The notes under the pieces were generated by a model. It worked only from the letters and a program-made list of their open reading frames with translations. It was not told the origin of the DNA and did not search any database. The position numbers were made by a program, and so were the translations under genes. DNA of 64,000 nt, taken from assembly GCF_032391395.1 (NCBI RefSeq), contig NZ_CP135916.1, positions 3,441,001-3,505,000 on the forward strand, read 5' to 3'. The DNA is from Sphingomonas sp. Y38-1Y (lineage in GTDB: Bacteria; Pseudomonadota; Alphaproteobacteria; Sphingomonadales; Sphingomonadaceae). Positions 46,449-55,522 of this stretch are shown here, in pieces. Position 1 is the first letter of the stretch; each line of letters begins with the position of its first letter.

Positions 46449-47957
46449 ATGACGATCGACCGGCGGACGATGCTGAAGACGGGCGCGGCGGGCATGGGGA
46501 TCGCCGCCGCCGGCCCTGCGCTTGCCGCCGATCCGCACGCCGACATCCGCCGCGCGGTCGAGGCCGGCCACCCCGCCGCGGTCGAGCGGCTGCGCGAATG
46601 GATCGCCCTCCCCTCGATCGCCGCGGAGGATCGCGGCTATCCGCAAGGCCCCGACTACATGCGCCGCCTCGCGCTCGATGCGGGCTTCCAGTCCGCGGAG
46701 ATCGTGCCTTCGAAGGGCAAGCCCGGCGTGTTCGCGACGCTGGATGCGGGCGCCAGGAAGACGCTCGGCATCTACTTCATGTACGACGTCAAACAGTATG
46801 ATCCCAAGGAATGGTCGAGCCCGCCGCTCGAGGGGCGGATCGTCGACAAGCCGGGCCTGGGCAAGGTCATGGTCGGCCGCGGCGCGGTCAATCAGAAGGG
46901 GCCGGAGACGGTGTTCCTCGCCGCGCTCCACGCGTTCAAGGCGGCGGGCCGCAAGCTCCCCGTCAACCTCGTGCTCGTGGCCGAGGGCGAGGAGGAGATC
47001 GCCTCCCCCAATTTCCACGAGATCGTCCAGAGCCCGCGCGTCGCCGCGGCGCTTCGCAAGACGATCGGCGTCATCATCCCGACCGGCTGGCAGAACCCGG
47101 CGACCGGCGCGGTGACGCTGGCGCTGGGAGCCAAGGGCGCGATGGAGTTCGAGCTCACCGTCTCGGGCGAGAAATGGGGCCGCGGGCCCAAGGGCGACAT
47201 CCATTCAAGCGAAAAGGCGCGCGTCGACAGTCCGCCCTGGCGGCTGGTCGCCGCCCTGTCGACGCTGGTCAGCCCCGACGGCAACACTGTCATGATCGAC
47301 GGCATCCAGGAAAAGGTCGCCCCGCTCACCCCGCGCCAACGCGAGCTGATCGCGATGACCGCGCGCGCCACCGACGAGGCGGTGGTGAAGCAGCAGCTCG
47401 GCGTCACCCGCTGGATCGACGACATGGATTGGGACGCGTCGCTGATCCGACTGGCACAGGTGCCGACCGTCAACATCCAGGGGCTGGTCTCGGGCTATAC
47501 CGGCCCCGGCGGCAAGACGGTGCTGCCCGGCCGCGCGACCGCGAAGATCGAGATGCGGCTGGTCCCCGACATGACGATCGAGGACACGCTGAAGAAACTG
47601 CGCGCGCACCTCGACAAGCGCGGGTTCCAGGATGTGGAGATCAACGTGTCGGGCGGCTACGGCCCCACCCAGACCGACGAGCAGAGCGCGCTGATCCGCG
47701 CCGAGCTTGCCACCTGCGAGCGGCTGGGCGTCCCCGCAACGCTCGCGCCGCGGCTGGCGGGAAGCTGGCCGGGCGTGATCTTCACCGGCCCGCCGCTCAA
47801 TCTACCCGCCGGCCAGTTCGGCTTCGGCCACGGCAGCGGCGCGCACGCACCCGACGAATACTTCCTCATCGAGAGCAGCAACCCCAAGGTGATGGGAATG
47901 AAGGATGCCACGATGGGCTTCGTCGACTTCCTATACCAGGTCGCGGCGACGGCTTGA
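46449..47957 (+). CDS. exported M20-family protein with altered metal site
   Basis: 502 residues. A Tat-like signal (DRRTMLKTGAAGMG ... PALA, cleavage about 27) precedes an M20 peptidase fold. Where M20 enzymes have HxD, this has YFMYDVKQYDP (Met111, Asp113). The GRGxxDDKG bridging-Asp motif reads GRGAVNQKGP (Asn148). The next ligand region reads GVIIPTGWQNPATG without an Asp. EGEEEIASP (about 180) and GSGAHAPDEYF near the C-terminus remain. So it is M20-like but probably not a normal di-zinc peptidase. GGAGGG precedes the ATG. Confidence 0.85.
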   Translation: MTIDRRTMLKTGAAGMGIAAAGPALAADPHADIRRAVEAGHPAAVERLREWIALPSIAAEDRGYPQGPDYMRRLALDAGFQSAEIVPSKGKPGVFATLDAGARKTLGIYFMYDVKQYDPKEWSSPPLEGRIVDKPGLGKVMVGRGAVNQKGPETVFLAALHAFKAAGRKLPVNLVLVAEGEEEIASPNFHEIVQSPRVAAALRKTIGVIIPTGWQNPATGAVTLALGAKGAMEFELTVSGEKWGRGPKGDIHSSEKARVDSPPWRLVAALSTLVSPDGNTVMIDGIQEKVAPLTPRQRELIAMTARATDEAVVKQQLGVTRWIDDMDWDASLIRLAQVPTVNIQGLVSGYTGPGGKTVLPGRATAKIEMRLVPDMTIEDTLKKLRAHLDKRGFQDVEINVSGGYGPTQTDEQSALIRAELATCERLGVPATLAPRLAGSWPGVIFTGPPLNLPAGQFGFGHGSGAHAPDEYFLIESSNPKVMGMKDATMGFVDFLYQVAATA

Positions 47958-47961
47958 AAGA

Positions 47962-48030
47962 TCCGCTCGTCCTGAGCCTGTCGAAGGACGTGCCGCGTAC
48001 ACGTGCTTCGACAAGCTCAGCATGATCGGA
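47962..48030. repeat. intergenic inverted repeat, GTTCG/TCGAAG family
   Basis: Arms TCCGCTCGTCCTGAGCCTGT (left) and GACAAGCTCAGCATGATCGG (right) with TCGAAGGACGTG / CACGTGCTTCGA inside; degenerate copy of the element at 8741-8822. Confidence 0.75.
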
Positions 48031-48040
48031 GTATCTAACG

Positions 48041-48131
48041 CCGTCATCCCGGCCTTGAGCCGGGATCCCGCTTCTTCTTTCTTCCGCCGCTGAAGAAGGT
48101 AGCGGGACCCCGGATCAAGTCCGGGGTGACG
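48041..48131. repeat. inverted repeat, GTCACCCCGG family
   Basis: Left arm CGTCATCCCGGCCTTGAGCC, right arm ending CCCCGGATCAAGTCCGGGGT then GACG, with inner CCGCTTCTTC / GAAGAAGG parts. It sits directly behind the preceding repeat, between the convergent M20 and M16 genes. Confidence 0.8.
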
Positions 48132-48138
48132 AAATGAG

Positions 48139-51100
48139 TCAGCGGGCTCCGGGAGCGACCAGCGCCGCGGGCGCAGCCGTCGGCAACGCCGCCGGCTTCG
48201 CCCCCGCCAGCACCTTGGCCGACGGCACCACGCTCATCGTCCAGTCGCGCTCGGGCCGCAGATACTTCGCCGCCAGTGCCTGGAGCTCGGCGGGTGCCAT
48301 CCGGCCGATGTCCTGCGGCAGCGTCGCGATCGACGCCAGCCGCGCGGGATCGCGCGTGCCGCCGCCGGTCTGCATCAGCCAGAAGGTGTTGCCGCTCGAC
48401 ATCCGGATCCAGCTTTGCGCGACGGGAAGCTGCGCGCGCCGCAGTTCGTCCTCGCTGACGGGCGTGGTGATGAGGTCGGCGGCGATCTCCCGCGCCAGCT
48501 TGAAGAAGAAGTCGACCCGGTCGGGCGGCACCTGCCCGATCGCGACCAGCCGCCCGCCGCCCGGCATGCCCACCGGCCAGTCATTGACGATGTTGGGGGT
48601 ATAGCTCACCCCCGCCTGGCTGCGCAGGCGATCGAACAGCCGGTCGCGGAACACCGCCGCCAGCACCTCCAGCCGCCTTCCCTCGCTGATCGCGTCGCTG
48701 CCGCCGCCGGTCGGCCAGGCGATCACCGCCGCGGCCTGGTTCGGCTGCCCTTCGTGCGTGCGCGTCACCGGCGTCGCATTGTGCGCGGGGAAGCCGGGTG
48801 TCGGGCCGCTGAACGGCGCCGGCTGGCGAGCCTTCAGCGCGCCGAGCGTCGCGCCCACCGCCTCGACCACGGCCTCGCCCTTGACGTCGCCGTAAACCTG
48901 CACCTCGATCGGCCCGGTCTTTAGGATCGGTTCCCAGAACGCGCGGAACGCCTTGGCGTCCAGCTTCTCGACCGCCTCGCGCGGGGGCACGCCCCAGCGC
49001 GCGTCGCCGGCATGGAGCAGCTTTTCGAGGTCGCGGCCGAGCACGCCGTCGGGCGAGCTTTCGAACCCGGCATAGCCCGCCAGCATCACGGCCCGCGCCC
49101 GCGCGACGGGATTGGGGTCCCAACCCGGCGTGTTGAGCTTGGCCGCGATCAGCTTGAGCTGGTCGGCAAGGTCGGCGGGCGTCGTCAGCGCGCCGAACAC
49201 GAAGGCGTCGTCGTCGACCGCGAAGTCGAGCCCGATCTGCCGTCCGCTGGTCAGCCGGTCTATTTCCTCCTGCCCGAACTTTCCGATCCCCGACGGGATC
49301 AGCGCCAGGTCGCCAGCCCAGACCGGCGTGATCCGATCCGCCGGCAGCCCGCGCAGCCCGCTGCCGAAGCGCACGCGGACATAGACCTTGTTGGTCTCGG
49401 ACTCATTCGGGAAGACCAGCAGGTTCACGTTGTTGGCGTACCGGACATGCTCGATCGCGGGCTCGGCGACGCCGACCTTGCGCTCGGCGACCTTACCCGC
49501 GCTGCCGATCCTGGGCAGCTGGTCGAAGCCGATGGATCCGCCACGCGCGCGGGCATAAGCGAGCTTGGACACGTCCTCGTCCAGCACCGCGGCAAGCTTC
49601 GCCTGGATCGTCGCGTCGGGCGCGCGCGTGTTGACGATCGCGCGGCGGTCGCCCTCGAACACCTTCTTGGTGGCGGCGAGCACGCGGTCGGGCGTGAAGA
49701 ACTTCTTCGCCACCGCCCCGCGGAAGATGCCGAGCGATCCTTCGGACGAGGCCGCGGTCTCGCGGATGTCGACCGCCTGGACGATCTCGTCGGCCTGGAT
49801 CGCGCCCGCCTCGACGCGGCTGGTATCGACGGCGTTCTTCATCGCCGCGTCGATCTCGGCGACTTCGCGGTCGATCTCGCCTTGCGTGGGCGCGTTGACC
49901 ATCGCGTCGGCGATCACGCGGCGCACGTCGCGGACGGCGGTTTCCCAATCCTCGCCCACGGGCACGATGCTGACCGCGGTCAGGTTGGCGGAGCGTGCGA
50001 CGTCCTGAAGATCGGCATTGGCGGTGATGAAGCTCCCGCCACCCCGCGCTCGCGATTCGAGCCGGCGGTTGAGGATGCGCACCGCGATCTGGTCGATCAT
50101 CCGCTCCTGGTTGAACAGCACCGTGTCGGCGGTGATGTTCCAGGGGCGCAGGATCGCCATGGTGACGACCGGCGGGATCGAGGGTTCGGTCGACACCGCG
50201 CTCGCCGGCGCGCCGTCCTTGGGCTTGCCGAAATCGGGTGCCGGCGTCGCAGGACCCTTCGCGGTCCAGCCGGTGAAGTGCTTCTGGACGAGCTGCGTCA
50301 GCTGCGCCGGATCGACGTCGCCCGCGATGACGATCGTCGTGCGGTCGGGCCGGTACCAGCGATCGTGGAACGCCTGCACGCTCGCCGCGGTCGCGCCGTT
50401 CAGCGTCTCGACCGTGCCGATCGGCGACCGGCCGGCCAGCGGCTGGCCGGCAAAGAACAGGCTGCGCGTGGCGTCGGAGAAGCGCATCGACGGATTGAGC
50501 CGCTCGCGCTGCTCGGCAAGCACCACCGGCCGCTCGGCATCGAGCGCCGCCTGCGTCAGCGCCGGCGCCGCCATCATCCCCGACAGCACCTTCATGCTCT
50601 CATCCAGCCCCTGCGGCGTCGCCGAGGGCAGATCGAGCTTGTACACCGTCTGCGTAAAGGTCGTGCTGGCGTTGCTGTCGGATCCGAAGGTGACGCCCAG
50701 CCGCTGCCACAGCCGCTTGGATTCGCCATCAGGGACGTATTGTGACCCGCGAAAGCTCAGATGCTCGATCAGGTGCGCAAAGCCGCGCTCGCTGTCCTGC
50801 TCCATCAGCGAGCCTGCGTCGATGCGCACGCGAATCGCCACCTGGCCCGGCGGCACGCCGTTGCGGCGCACGGCATAGCGCAGGCCGTTGGGCAGCGTGC
50901 CGAACGTCCACGCCGGATCGGGCGTGATGTCGCTGCCCTTGTACAGCCAGGGCTCGTCCGCGGTCTGTACCGGCCCCGGCTGCATCAGCGGGATGACGGT
51001 CGGCGCGACCGATCGCGGCGCGGGCGCGGCTTGGGATGGCGCGGCCTGCTGCGGCACCGGTTGCGGCGCGGCGGTCTGCTGGGCGGCGATGGGGAAAGCG

Positions 51101-51153
51101 GCGGCGAGCAGCAGCACGCCGAGGGCGGTACGCGAACGGATCGGGGAGATCAT
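48139..51153 (-). CDS. M16 family zinc metallopeptidase (pitrilysin-like, two-lobed)
   Basis: 1004 residues with a signal peptide (TALGVLLLAAAFPIAAQ, cleavage about 25) and a Gln/Pro/Ala linker. The inverted zinc motif HLIEH is at 127-131 (FAHLIEHLSFRG) and the third ligand Glu is expected in ERPVVLAEQRER about 76 residues later. Four M16-type lobes can be followed, the third around GLRGLPADRITPVW and the last containing RRLEVLAAVFRDRLFDRLRSQ. Probably a periplasmic peptidase that degrades small peptides. Unlike the neighbouring M20 protein, its zinc motif is intact. Confidence 0.93.
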   Translation of the reverse strand: MISPIRSRTALGVLLLAAAFPIAAQQTAAPQPVPQQAAPSQAAPAPRSVAPTVIPLMQPGPVQTADEPWLYKGSDITPDPAWTFGTLPNGLRYAVRRNGVPPGQVAIRVRIDAGSLMEQDSERGFAHLIEHLSFRGSQYVPDGESKRLWQRLGVTFGSDSNASTTFTQTVYKLDLPSATPQGLDESMKVLSGMMAAPALTQAALDAERPVVLAEQRERLNPSMRFSDATRSLFFAGQPLAGRSPIGTVETLNGATAASVQAFHDRWYRPDRTTIVIAGDVDPAQLTQLVQKHFTGWTAKGPATPAPDFGKPKDGAPASAVSTEPSIPPVVTMAILRPWNITADTVLFNQERMIDQIAVRILNRRLESRARGGGSFITANADLQDVARSANLTAVSIVPVGEDWETAVRDVRRVIADAMVNAPTQGEIDREVAEIDAAMKNAVDTSRVEAGAIQADEIVQAVDIRETAASSEGSLGIFRGAVAKKFFTPDRVLAATKKVFEGDRRAIVNTRAPDATIQAKLAAVLDEDVSKLAYARARGGSIGFDQLPRIGSAGKVAERKVGVAEPAIEHVRYANNVNLLVFPNESETNKVYVRVRFGSGLRGLPADRITPVWAGDLALIPSGIGKFGQEEIDRLTSGRQIGLDFAVDDDAFVFGALTTPADLADQLKLIAAKLNTPGWDPNPVARARAVMLAGYAGFESSPDGVLGRDLEKLLHAGDARWGVPPREAVEKLDAKAFRAFWEPILKTGPIEVQVYGDVKGEAVVEAVGATLGALKARQPAPFSGPTPGFPAHNATPVTRTHEGQPNQAAAVIAWPTGGGSDAISEGRRLEVLAAVFRDRLFDRLRSQAGVSYTPNIVNDWPVGMPGGGRLVAIGQVPPDRVDFFFKLAREIAADLITTPVSEDELRRAQLPVAQSWIRMSSGNTFWLMQTGGGTRDPARLASIATLPQDIGRMAPAELQALAAKYLRPERDWTMSVVPSAKVLAGAKPAALPTAAPAALVAPGAR

Positions 51154-51332
51154 CGCCCAAGGCTAGCGGCGTTTGCCGCGAGGTGCCAGCCCAAGCGAAA
51201 CGCGAGCCACCTTCCGGCCAGACGGCACATGCCGGTGCCGCAATCGCCTTCGCGCTGCCATGTTTCCGACGCGATGCGCGCCTAGCCCAGCGTCGTCCGC
51301 CGCGTTTCGCGGACCAGAGCAGTCCGGTCTTC

Positions 51333-52130
51333 TTGCGTATCCAGGCCCTTCCCCTTCCCGCCCGCCCGATCGCGCGTCTTCCCGCGCCGAGCGCCTCGGC
51401 CGCACCGCGCCGCCCGCTCATCATCCGCGTCGGCAAGGCATTGCGCGGGCTGTTTGACCGGCTGATCGCCGCTTCGTCGCTCGTGCCCAACGATCCCGTG
51501 CTCGACATGCGCGACTTCGCCTGGACCGAGGGCCTGCGCGCCGAGTGGCAGGCGATCCGCGATGAAGCGCGCGCGGTGGCAATGGATCAGGGTGCCGCGC
51601 CCAGCCTGTCCGACATCTCGCCCGACCATCGCACGATCGCCGCGCCAGAGATGTGGCAATCCTTCTTCCTTCACGGCTATGGCTACCCCATTCCGGAGAA
51701 CCTGGCGCGCTGCCCGCGGACCGCGGCGCTCGTCGCGCGCGTTCCCGGGCTCAACAGCGCCTTTTTCTCGATCCTCGCGCCTGGCACGCACATCCCGGCG
51801 CATCGCGGCGTCACCAAGGGACTCGTCACCTGTCACCTCGGCCTGATCGTGCCGCAGGACGGCGACGTCCGCATGCGCGTCGGCGACCGCTTCGTGCGCT
51901 GGGCAGAGGGCGAGACGCTCGTCTTCGACGACACCTATGACCATGAGGTCTGGAACGACAGCGCCGGCACCCGGGTCGTCCTCCTGATCCAGTTCGAGCG
52001 GCCGCTCGCCCAGCCGGGCAGGTGGATCGCCGACCTGTTCCTCGGCTTCGTGCGCCGCTCGCCCTTCGTCCAGGAAGCGCGCGCCAACATCCATGCCTGG
52101 AACCGGGCGATGTCCTCGCTCGACCGGTGA
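51333..52130 (+). CDS. aspartyl/asparaginyl beta-hydroxylase family protein (LpxO-like)
   Basis: Fe(II)/2-oxoglutarate dioxygenase of about 240-265 residues. The motif HIPAHRGVTKGLVTCHLGLIVPQ (first 20 about 152-171) carries the first His and Arg, and DDTYDHEVWNDS (about 207-218) the second His; RVVLLIQFERP closes the barrel. The family hydroxylates aspartyl residues or, as LpxO, lipid A acyl chains. No ATG or GTG precedes the conserved core in frame; a TTG at 51333 is the best available start, with another TTG near 51450. Confidence 0.88.
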   Translation: MRIQALPLPARPIARLPAPSASAAPRRPLIIRVGKALRGLFDRLIAASSLVPNDPVLDMRDFAWTEGLRAEWQAIRDEARAVAMDQGAAPSLSDISPDHRTIAAPEMWQSFFLHGYGYPIPENLARCPRTAALVARVPGLNSAFFSILAPGTHIPAHRGVTKGLVTCHLGLIVPQDGDVRMRVGDRFVRWAEGETLVFDDTYDHEVWNDSAGTRVVLLIQFERPLAQPGRWIADLFLGFVRRSPFVQEARANIHAWNRAMSSLDR

Positions 52131-52179
52131 CCTTGGCTGATCCCTTGATCGCGGGGCCCGGCGCGGCCACATGGCGGCC

Positions 52180-52755
52180 ATGCTGATCGAGACCGAAGCG
52201 ACACCCAACCCCGCGACCCTCAAGTTCCTGCCCGGCCGGAACGTGATGGCGAGCGGCACCCGCGACTTCGTCAGCCCTGAAGAGGCGGAGGCCTCGCCGC
52301 TCGCGCAGGCGCTGTTCGACCTGGGTGACGTGACCGGCGTGTTCTTCGGCCGCGACTTCGTCAGCGTGACCGCCGCGCCCGGCGTCGACTGGGCGATGCT
52401 GAAGCCCGACGTGCTCGGCATCCTGCTCGACCACTTCGCCGGCGACATGCCGCTGTTCCGCCCGGGCAGCGCCGGCGAGATCTCCGTCCCGCCGGAAAGC
52501 GCCGCCTTCGCCGAGGATCCGGAGGACGCCGACATCGTCGCGCAGATCCGCGAGCTCATCGACACGCGCGTCCGCCCCGCGGTCGCCAACGACGGCGGCG
52601 ACATCGTCTATCGCGGGTTCGAGAAGGGCAAGGTCTATCTCCAGATGCAGGGCGCCTGTTCGGGCTGCCCGTCTTCGACCGCGACGCTCAAGCAGGGCAT
52701 TGAGCAGCTCCTCCGCTACTATGTGCCCGAAGTGACCGAGGTCCGCGCGGTCTGA
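52180..52755 (+). CDS. Nfu-type iron-sulfur cluster scaffold
   Basis: 191 residues with the Nfu N-terminal domain (LIETEATPNPATLKFLPGR, about 2-20; DVTGVFFGRDFVSVT) and the NifU C-terminal domain (RPAVANDGGDIVYRGF, then GACSGCPSSTATLKQGIEQLL with the CxxC at about 160). It delivers Fe-S clusters to target proteins. ATG at 52180 gives the canonical family start; an ATG three codons upstream is possible. Confidence 0.93.
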   Translation: MLIETEATPNPATLKFLPGRNVMASGTRDFVSPEEAEASPLAQALFDLGDVTGVFFGRDFVSVTAAPGVDWAMLKPDVLGILLDHFAGDMPLFRPGSAGEISVPPESAAFAEDPEDADIVAQIRELIDTRVRPAVANDGGDIVYRGFEKGKVYLQMQGACSGCPSSTATLKQGIEQLLRYYVPEVTEVRAV

Positions 52756-52787
52756 CGCGCCTTACATCAATTTAAGGGGAATGACGG

Positions 52788-53378
52788 ATGGGCCAGCCGC
52801 TCGGCGCCGACGCGCTCGACACGATCTTTCGCGAGGCGCGCACCTATAACGGGTATGACGACACGCCCGTGACCGAGGCGGACGTTCGGGCGATCTACGA
52901 TCTTATCAAGATGGGACCGACCTCCGCCAATCAGCAGCCCGCACGGTTCGTCTGGCTGCTCGATCAGGCCGGCCGCGACAAGCTTGCCGACTGCGCGCCC
53001 GGCAATGCCGACAAGATCCGCAAGGCGCCCGCCGCCGTCGTGATCGGCATGGATCTCGAATTCCACGAGCAGCTTCCCTGGCTGTTCCCGCACGCCGACG
53101 CGCGGAGCTGGTTTAACGGCAACGCGGCGCTGCGCGAGGAAAGCGCGATGCGCAACTCGACGCTTCAGGGCGCCTATTTCATCATCGCCGCCCGCGCGCT
53201 CGGCTGGGACACGGGGCCAATGTCGGGCTTCGACGCCGACAAGGTGAACGCCGCCTTCTTCGCCGACGAACCGCGCGTTCGCGTCAACTTCATCTCGACG
53301 CTCGGCAAGGGGGACCGCTCGACGATCTTCGACCGCAGCCCGCGGCCCGAGTTCGAGAAATTCAACCGGATCGCCTGA
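52788..53378 (+). CDS. malonic semialdehyde reductase RutE-like nitroreductase
   Basis: FMN nitroreductase-family protein of 196 aa. AIYDLIKMGPTSANQQPARFVW (first 20 about 35-54), KIRKAPAAVVIGMD, FNGNAALREESAMRNSTLQGAYFIIAARALGWDTGPMSGFD (first 20 about 108-127) are like RutE, which reduces malonic semialdehyde to 3-hydroxypropionate. No other rut gene is near, so it may serve general detoxification. Strong AAGGGGAA before the ATG. Confidence 0.88.
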   Translation: MGQPLGADALDTIFREARTYNGYDDTPVTEADVRAIYDLIKMGPTSANQQPARFVWLLDQAGRDKLADCAPGNADKIRKAPAAVVIGMDLEFHEQLPWLFPHADARSWFNGNAALREESAMRNSTLQGAYFIIAARALGWDTGPMSGFDADKVNAAFFADEPRVRVNFISTLGKGDRSTIFDRSPRPEFEKFNRIA

Positions 53379-53382
53379 CGGT

Positions 53383-54003
53383 TTGACCACGCTCGTCATC
53401 GAAACCGCCACCGCCGCCTGCTCGGTCGCGCTGATCGGCGACGACGGCGCGGTGCTGGCGGCGTGTCACGAGATCGTCGGGCGCGGCCATGCCGAGCGGT
53501 TGCTGCCGATGATCGCCGAGTTGCCCGGCGGCGGCCGCGCCGACGCGATCCTGGTCGATTGCGGACCGGGCAGCTTTACCGGCATCCGCGTCGGCATCGC
53601 CGCCGCGCGCGGCCTTGGCCTGGGCTGGGGCGTGCCGACGTCGGGGTTCAGTGCGCTGCCGCTCGTCGCTGCCCGCGCCTTTGCCGACCGACCCGACCGG
53701 TCCGCGCTTGCGGTCGTGATGGAAGGGGGGCACGGTGAAGTCTTCGTGCAGGCATTCGATCGCTCGTCCGGCCCGCGTGCCCCTTTCGCGTCGCTGACGC
53801 CCGCCGCGGCGCTCGCGCTACTCCCTGCCGACCTCGCGATCGTCGGCGACGGCATCCGCCACCTGACCGCCGAAAATCGTGACCTTGAGGCACGCCACCC
53901 CGCCGCCGCCGATGCATGGCTGCTCGCGCCCGCCGATCGCGCGCTCGCCGCGACGCCGATCTATGGCCGCGCGCCCGACGCCAAGCTGCCGGGAACGCCT
54001 TGA
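53383..54003 (+). CDS. tsaB: tRNA threonylcarbamoyladenosine biosynthesis protein TsaB
   Basis: 206-residue ASKHA-fold partner of TsaD in t6A37 synthesis. LVIETATAACSVALIGDDG (about 4-22), HAERLLPMIAEL, DAILVDCGPGSFTGIRVGIAAARGLGLG (first 20 about 55-74) identify it. The start is a TTG 4 bp after the nitroreductase stop. Its stop overlaps the rimI TTG start, the usual tsaB-rimI pairing. Confidence 0.92.
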   Translation: MTTLVIETATAACSVALIGDDGAVLAACHEIVGRGHAERLLPMIAELPGGGRADAILVDCGPGSFTGIRVGIAAARGLGLGWGVPTSGFSALPLVAARAFADRPDRSALAVVMEGGHGEVFVQAFDRSSGPRAPFASLTPAAALALLPADLAIVGDGIRHLTAENRDLEARHPAAADAWLLAPADRALAATPIYGRAPDAKLPGTP

Positions 54004-54482
54004 GCACCGACGTCGCCGGCACCGTCCTGCGCCCCGGCGGGCCACCGGAATTGCGCCTCGTCAGCGCGATGATGGCCGAGGGGTTCGACCCTCGTTATGG
54101 CGAGGCGTGGACGCCCAATCAGTGCCTGGGCATCCTCTCGCTCCCCGGCGTCTGGCTGACGCTCGCCGAGCTGGACGGGGAGCCGGCGGGTTTTGCCCTC
54201 GCGCGCGTGGCGGCGGACGAGGCCGAACTGCTGCTGCTCACCGTCCGCCCGTCGGCACAGCGGCGCGGCGTCGGCGGCGCGCTGCTGCGCAGCGTGATCC
54301 GCGACTGCCGCGATCGCGGCGCCGCTTCACTGCATCTGGAAGTCCGCGCGGGCAATGGCGCCATAAATCTTTATCGTCGCGAGGGATTTCGTAAGGTCGG
54401 CGTAAGGCGCGATTATTACCGCGGGTCCACGGGCAATGTATTCGACGCGCATAGCTTCAGTCTCGAACTGCACAACGGCTGA
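54000..54482 (+). CDS. rimI: ribosomal protein S18-alanine N-acetyltransferase (RimI-like)
   Basis: GNAT acetyltransferase of 160 aa. The acetyl-CoA loop is LLLLTVRPSAQRRGVGGALL (about 80-99) and the C-terminal part LEVRAGNGAINLYRREGFRKVGVRRDYY is typical of RimI. Start is a TTG overlapping the tsaB stop (TTGA). Genetic pairing with tsaB supports RimI over a generic GNAT. Confidence 0.88.
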   Translation: MSTDVAGTVLRPGGPPELRLVSAMMAEGFDPRYGEAWTPNQCLGILSLPGVWLTLAELDGEPAGFALARVAADEAELLLLTVRPSAQRRGVGGALLRSVIRDCRDRGAASLHLEVRAGNGAINLYRREGFRKVGVRRDYYRGSTGNVFDAHSFSLELHNG

Positions 54483-54584
54483 AAAGATTACCATTTCGCC
54501 TTGAAGTCGCCACCCTGTCGAACGATAGGGGCGGCCGGGCAATGCGCAGCAGACGCAACCCTAATCTGGGTCAAAGGATTCAAA

Positions 54585-54998
54585 ATGGAAAATCAGAACG
54601 AGTTGCACGAAACGATGGTCACGCTGACCGCCGACATCGTTGCGGCGCATGTCAGCAACAACAGCGTGGCGGTTTCCGACCTGCCGCTGCTGATCCAGAA
54701 CGTGCACGGCGCTCTGGCGGGTCTGGGCGGCGCGGTCGCCGAACCCGAAGTGAAGCAGGAGCCTGCGGTTTCGGTGCGCTCGTCGGTGAAGCCGGATTAC
54801 ATCGTCTGCCTCGAGGACGGCAAGAAGCTCAAGATGCTCAAGCGTCACCTGATGACGCACTATCAGATGACGCCCGAGCAGTACCGCGCCAAGTGGAACC
54901 TGCCGGCGGACTATCCGATGGTCGCCCCCAATTACGCCGAGCAGCGTCGCAGCCTGGCCAAGAAGATCGGCCTCGGCACCAAGCGCCGCAAGCGCTGA
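54585..54998 (+). CDS. MucR/Ros family transcriptional regulator
   Basis: 137 residues. The N-terminal helix region (about 1-50) supports oligomerisation in the family; the C-terminal zinc finger is in [20 protein letters not shown] (about 78-97), with a C-D-H-H metal set, then [15 protein letters not shown] and a basic tail ([12 protein letters not shown]). MucR proteins are H-NS-like regulators controlling surface polysaccharide, motility and cell-cycle genes in alphaproteobacteria. AAGGA precedes the ATG at 54585. fur lies 101 bp downstream. Confidence 0.93.
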   Translation: MENQNELHETMVTLTADIVAAHVSNNSVAVSDLPLLIQNVHGALAGLGGAVAEPEVKQEPAVSVRSSVKPDYIVCLEDGKKLKMLKRHLMTHYQMTPEQYRAKWNLPADYPMVAPNYAEQRRSLAKKIGLGTKRRKR

Positions 54999-55099
54999 TC
55001 GAATGCACGGCTCGGCGCACCGCGCCGGGCCGGCACTTGCGAGTCGTTCGCTCGCCCCGAACCCTTCCCACGGCGCTCCGCTAAGTCTACATCGGCGCC

Positions 55100-55522
55100 A
55101 TGCCCCGTAAGATCGACCTCGAAGCCCTTTGCCATGAAAAGGGCCTGCGCATCACCGAACAGCGGCGTGTCATCGCCCGCGTCCTTTCCGAGGCAGAGGA
55201 CCATCCCGATGTCGAGCGCGTCTATGCGCGCGCGTCCGCCATCGATCCGGGCATCTCGATCGCCACCGTCTATCGGACCGTGCGCCTGTTCGAAGAAGCC
55301 GGCATTCTCGACCGCCACGACTTCGGCGACGGTCGCGCCCGCTACGAGCCCGCGCCCGAGGCTCACCACGATCACCTGATCGATGTCGAGACCGGCAAGG
55401 TGATCGAGTTCGTCGATCCCGAACTCGAGCTTCTGCAAAAGCAGATCGCCGAACGGCTTGGCTTCCGTCTCGTCGACCATCGCATGGAGCTTTATGGAGT
55501 CGCACTCGACCGCAAGTCGTGA
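55100..55522 (+). CDS. fur: Fur family metal-dependent regulator (Fur/Mur)
   Basis: 140-residue winged-helix repressor: LRITEQRRVIARVLSEAEDHP (first 20 about 16-35), GISIATVYRTVRLFEEAGIL (DNA-recognition, about 51-70) and the metal region HHDHLIDVETGKVIEF (about 89-104). No CxxC zinc pair is present, as in alphaproteobacterial Fur/Mur, so manganese- or iron-sensing by the His-rich site is expected. The plsC start lies inside its last 29 bases. Confidence 0.9.
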   Translation: MPRKIDLEALCHEKGLRITEQRRVIARVLSEAEDHPDVERVYARASAIDPGISIATVYRTVRLFEEAGILDRHDFGDGRARYEPAPEAHHDHLIDVETGKVIEFVDPELELLQKQIAERLGFRLVDHRMELYGVALDRKS

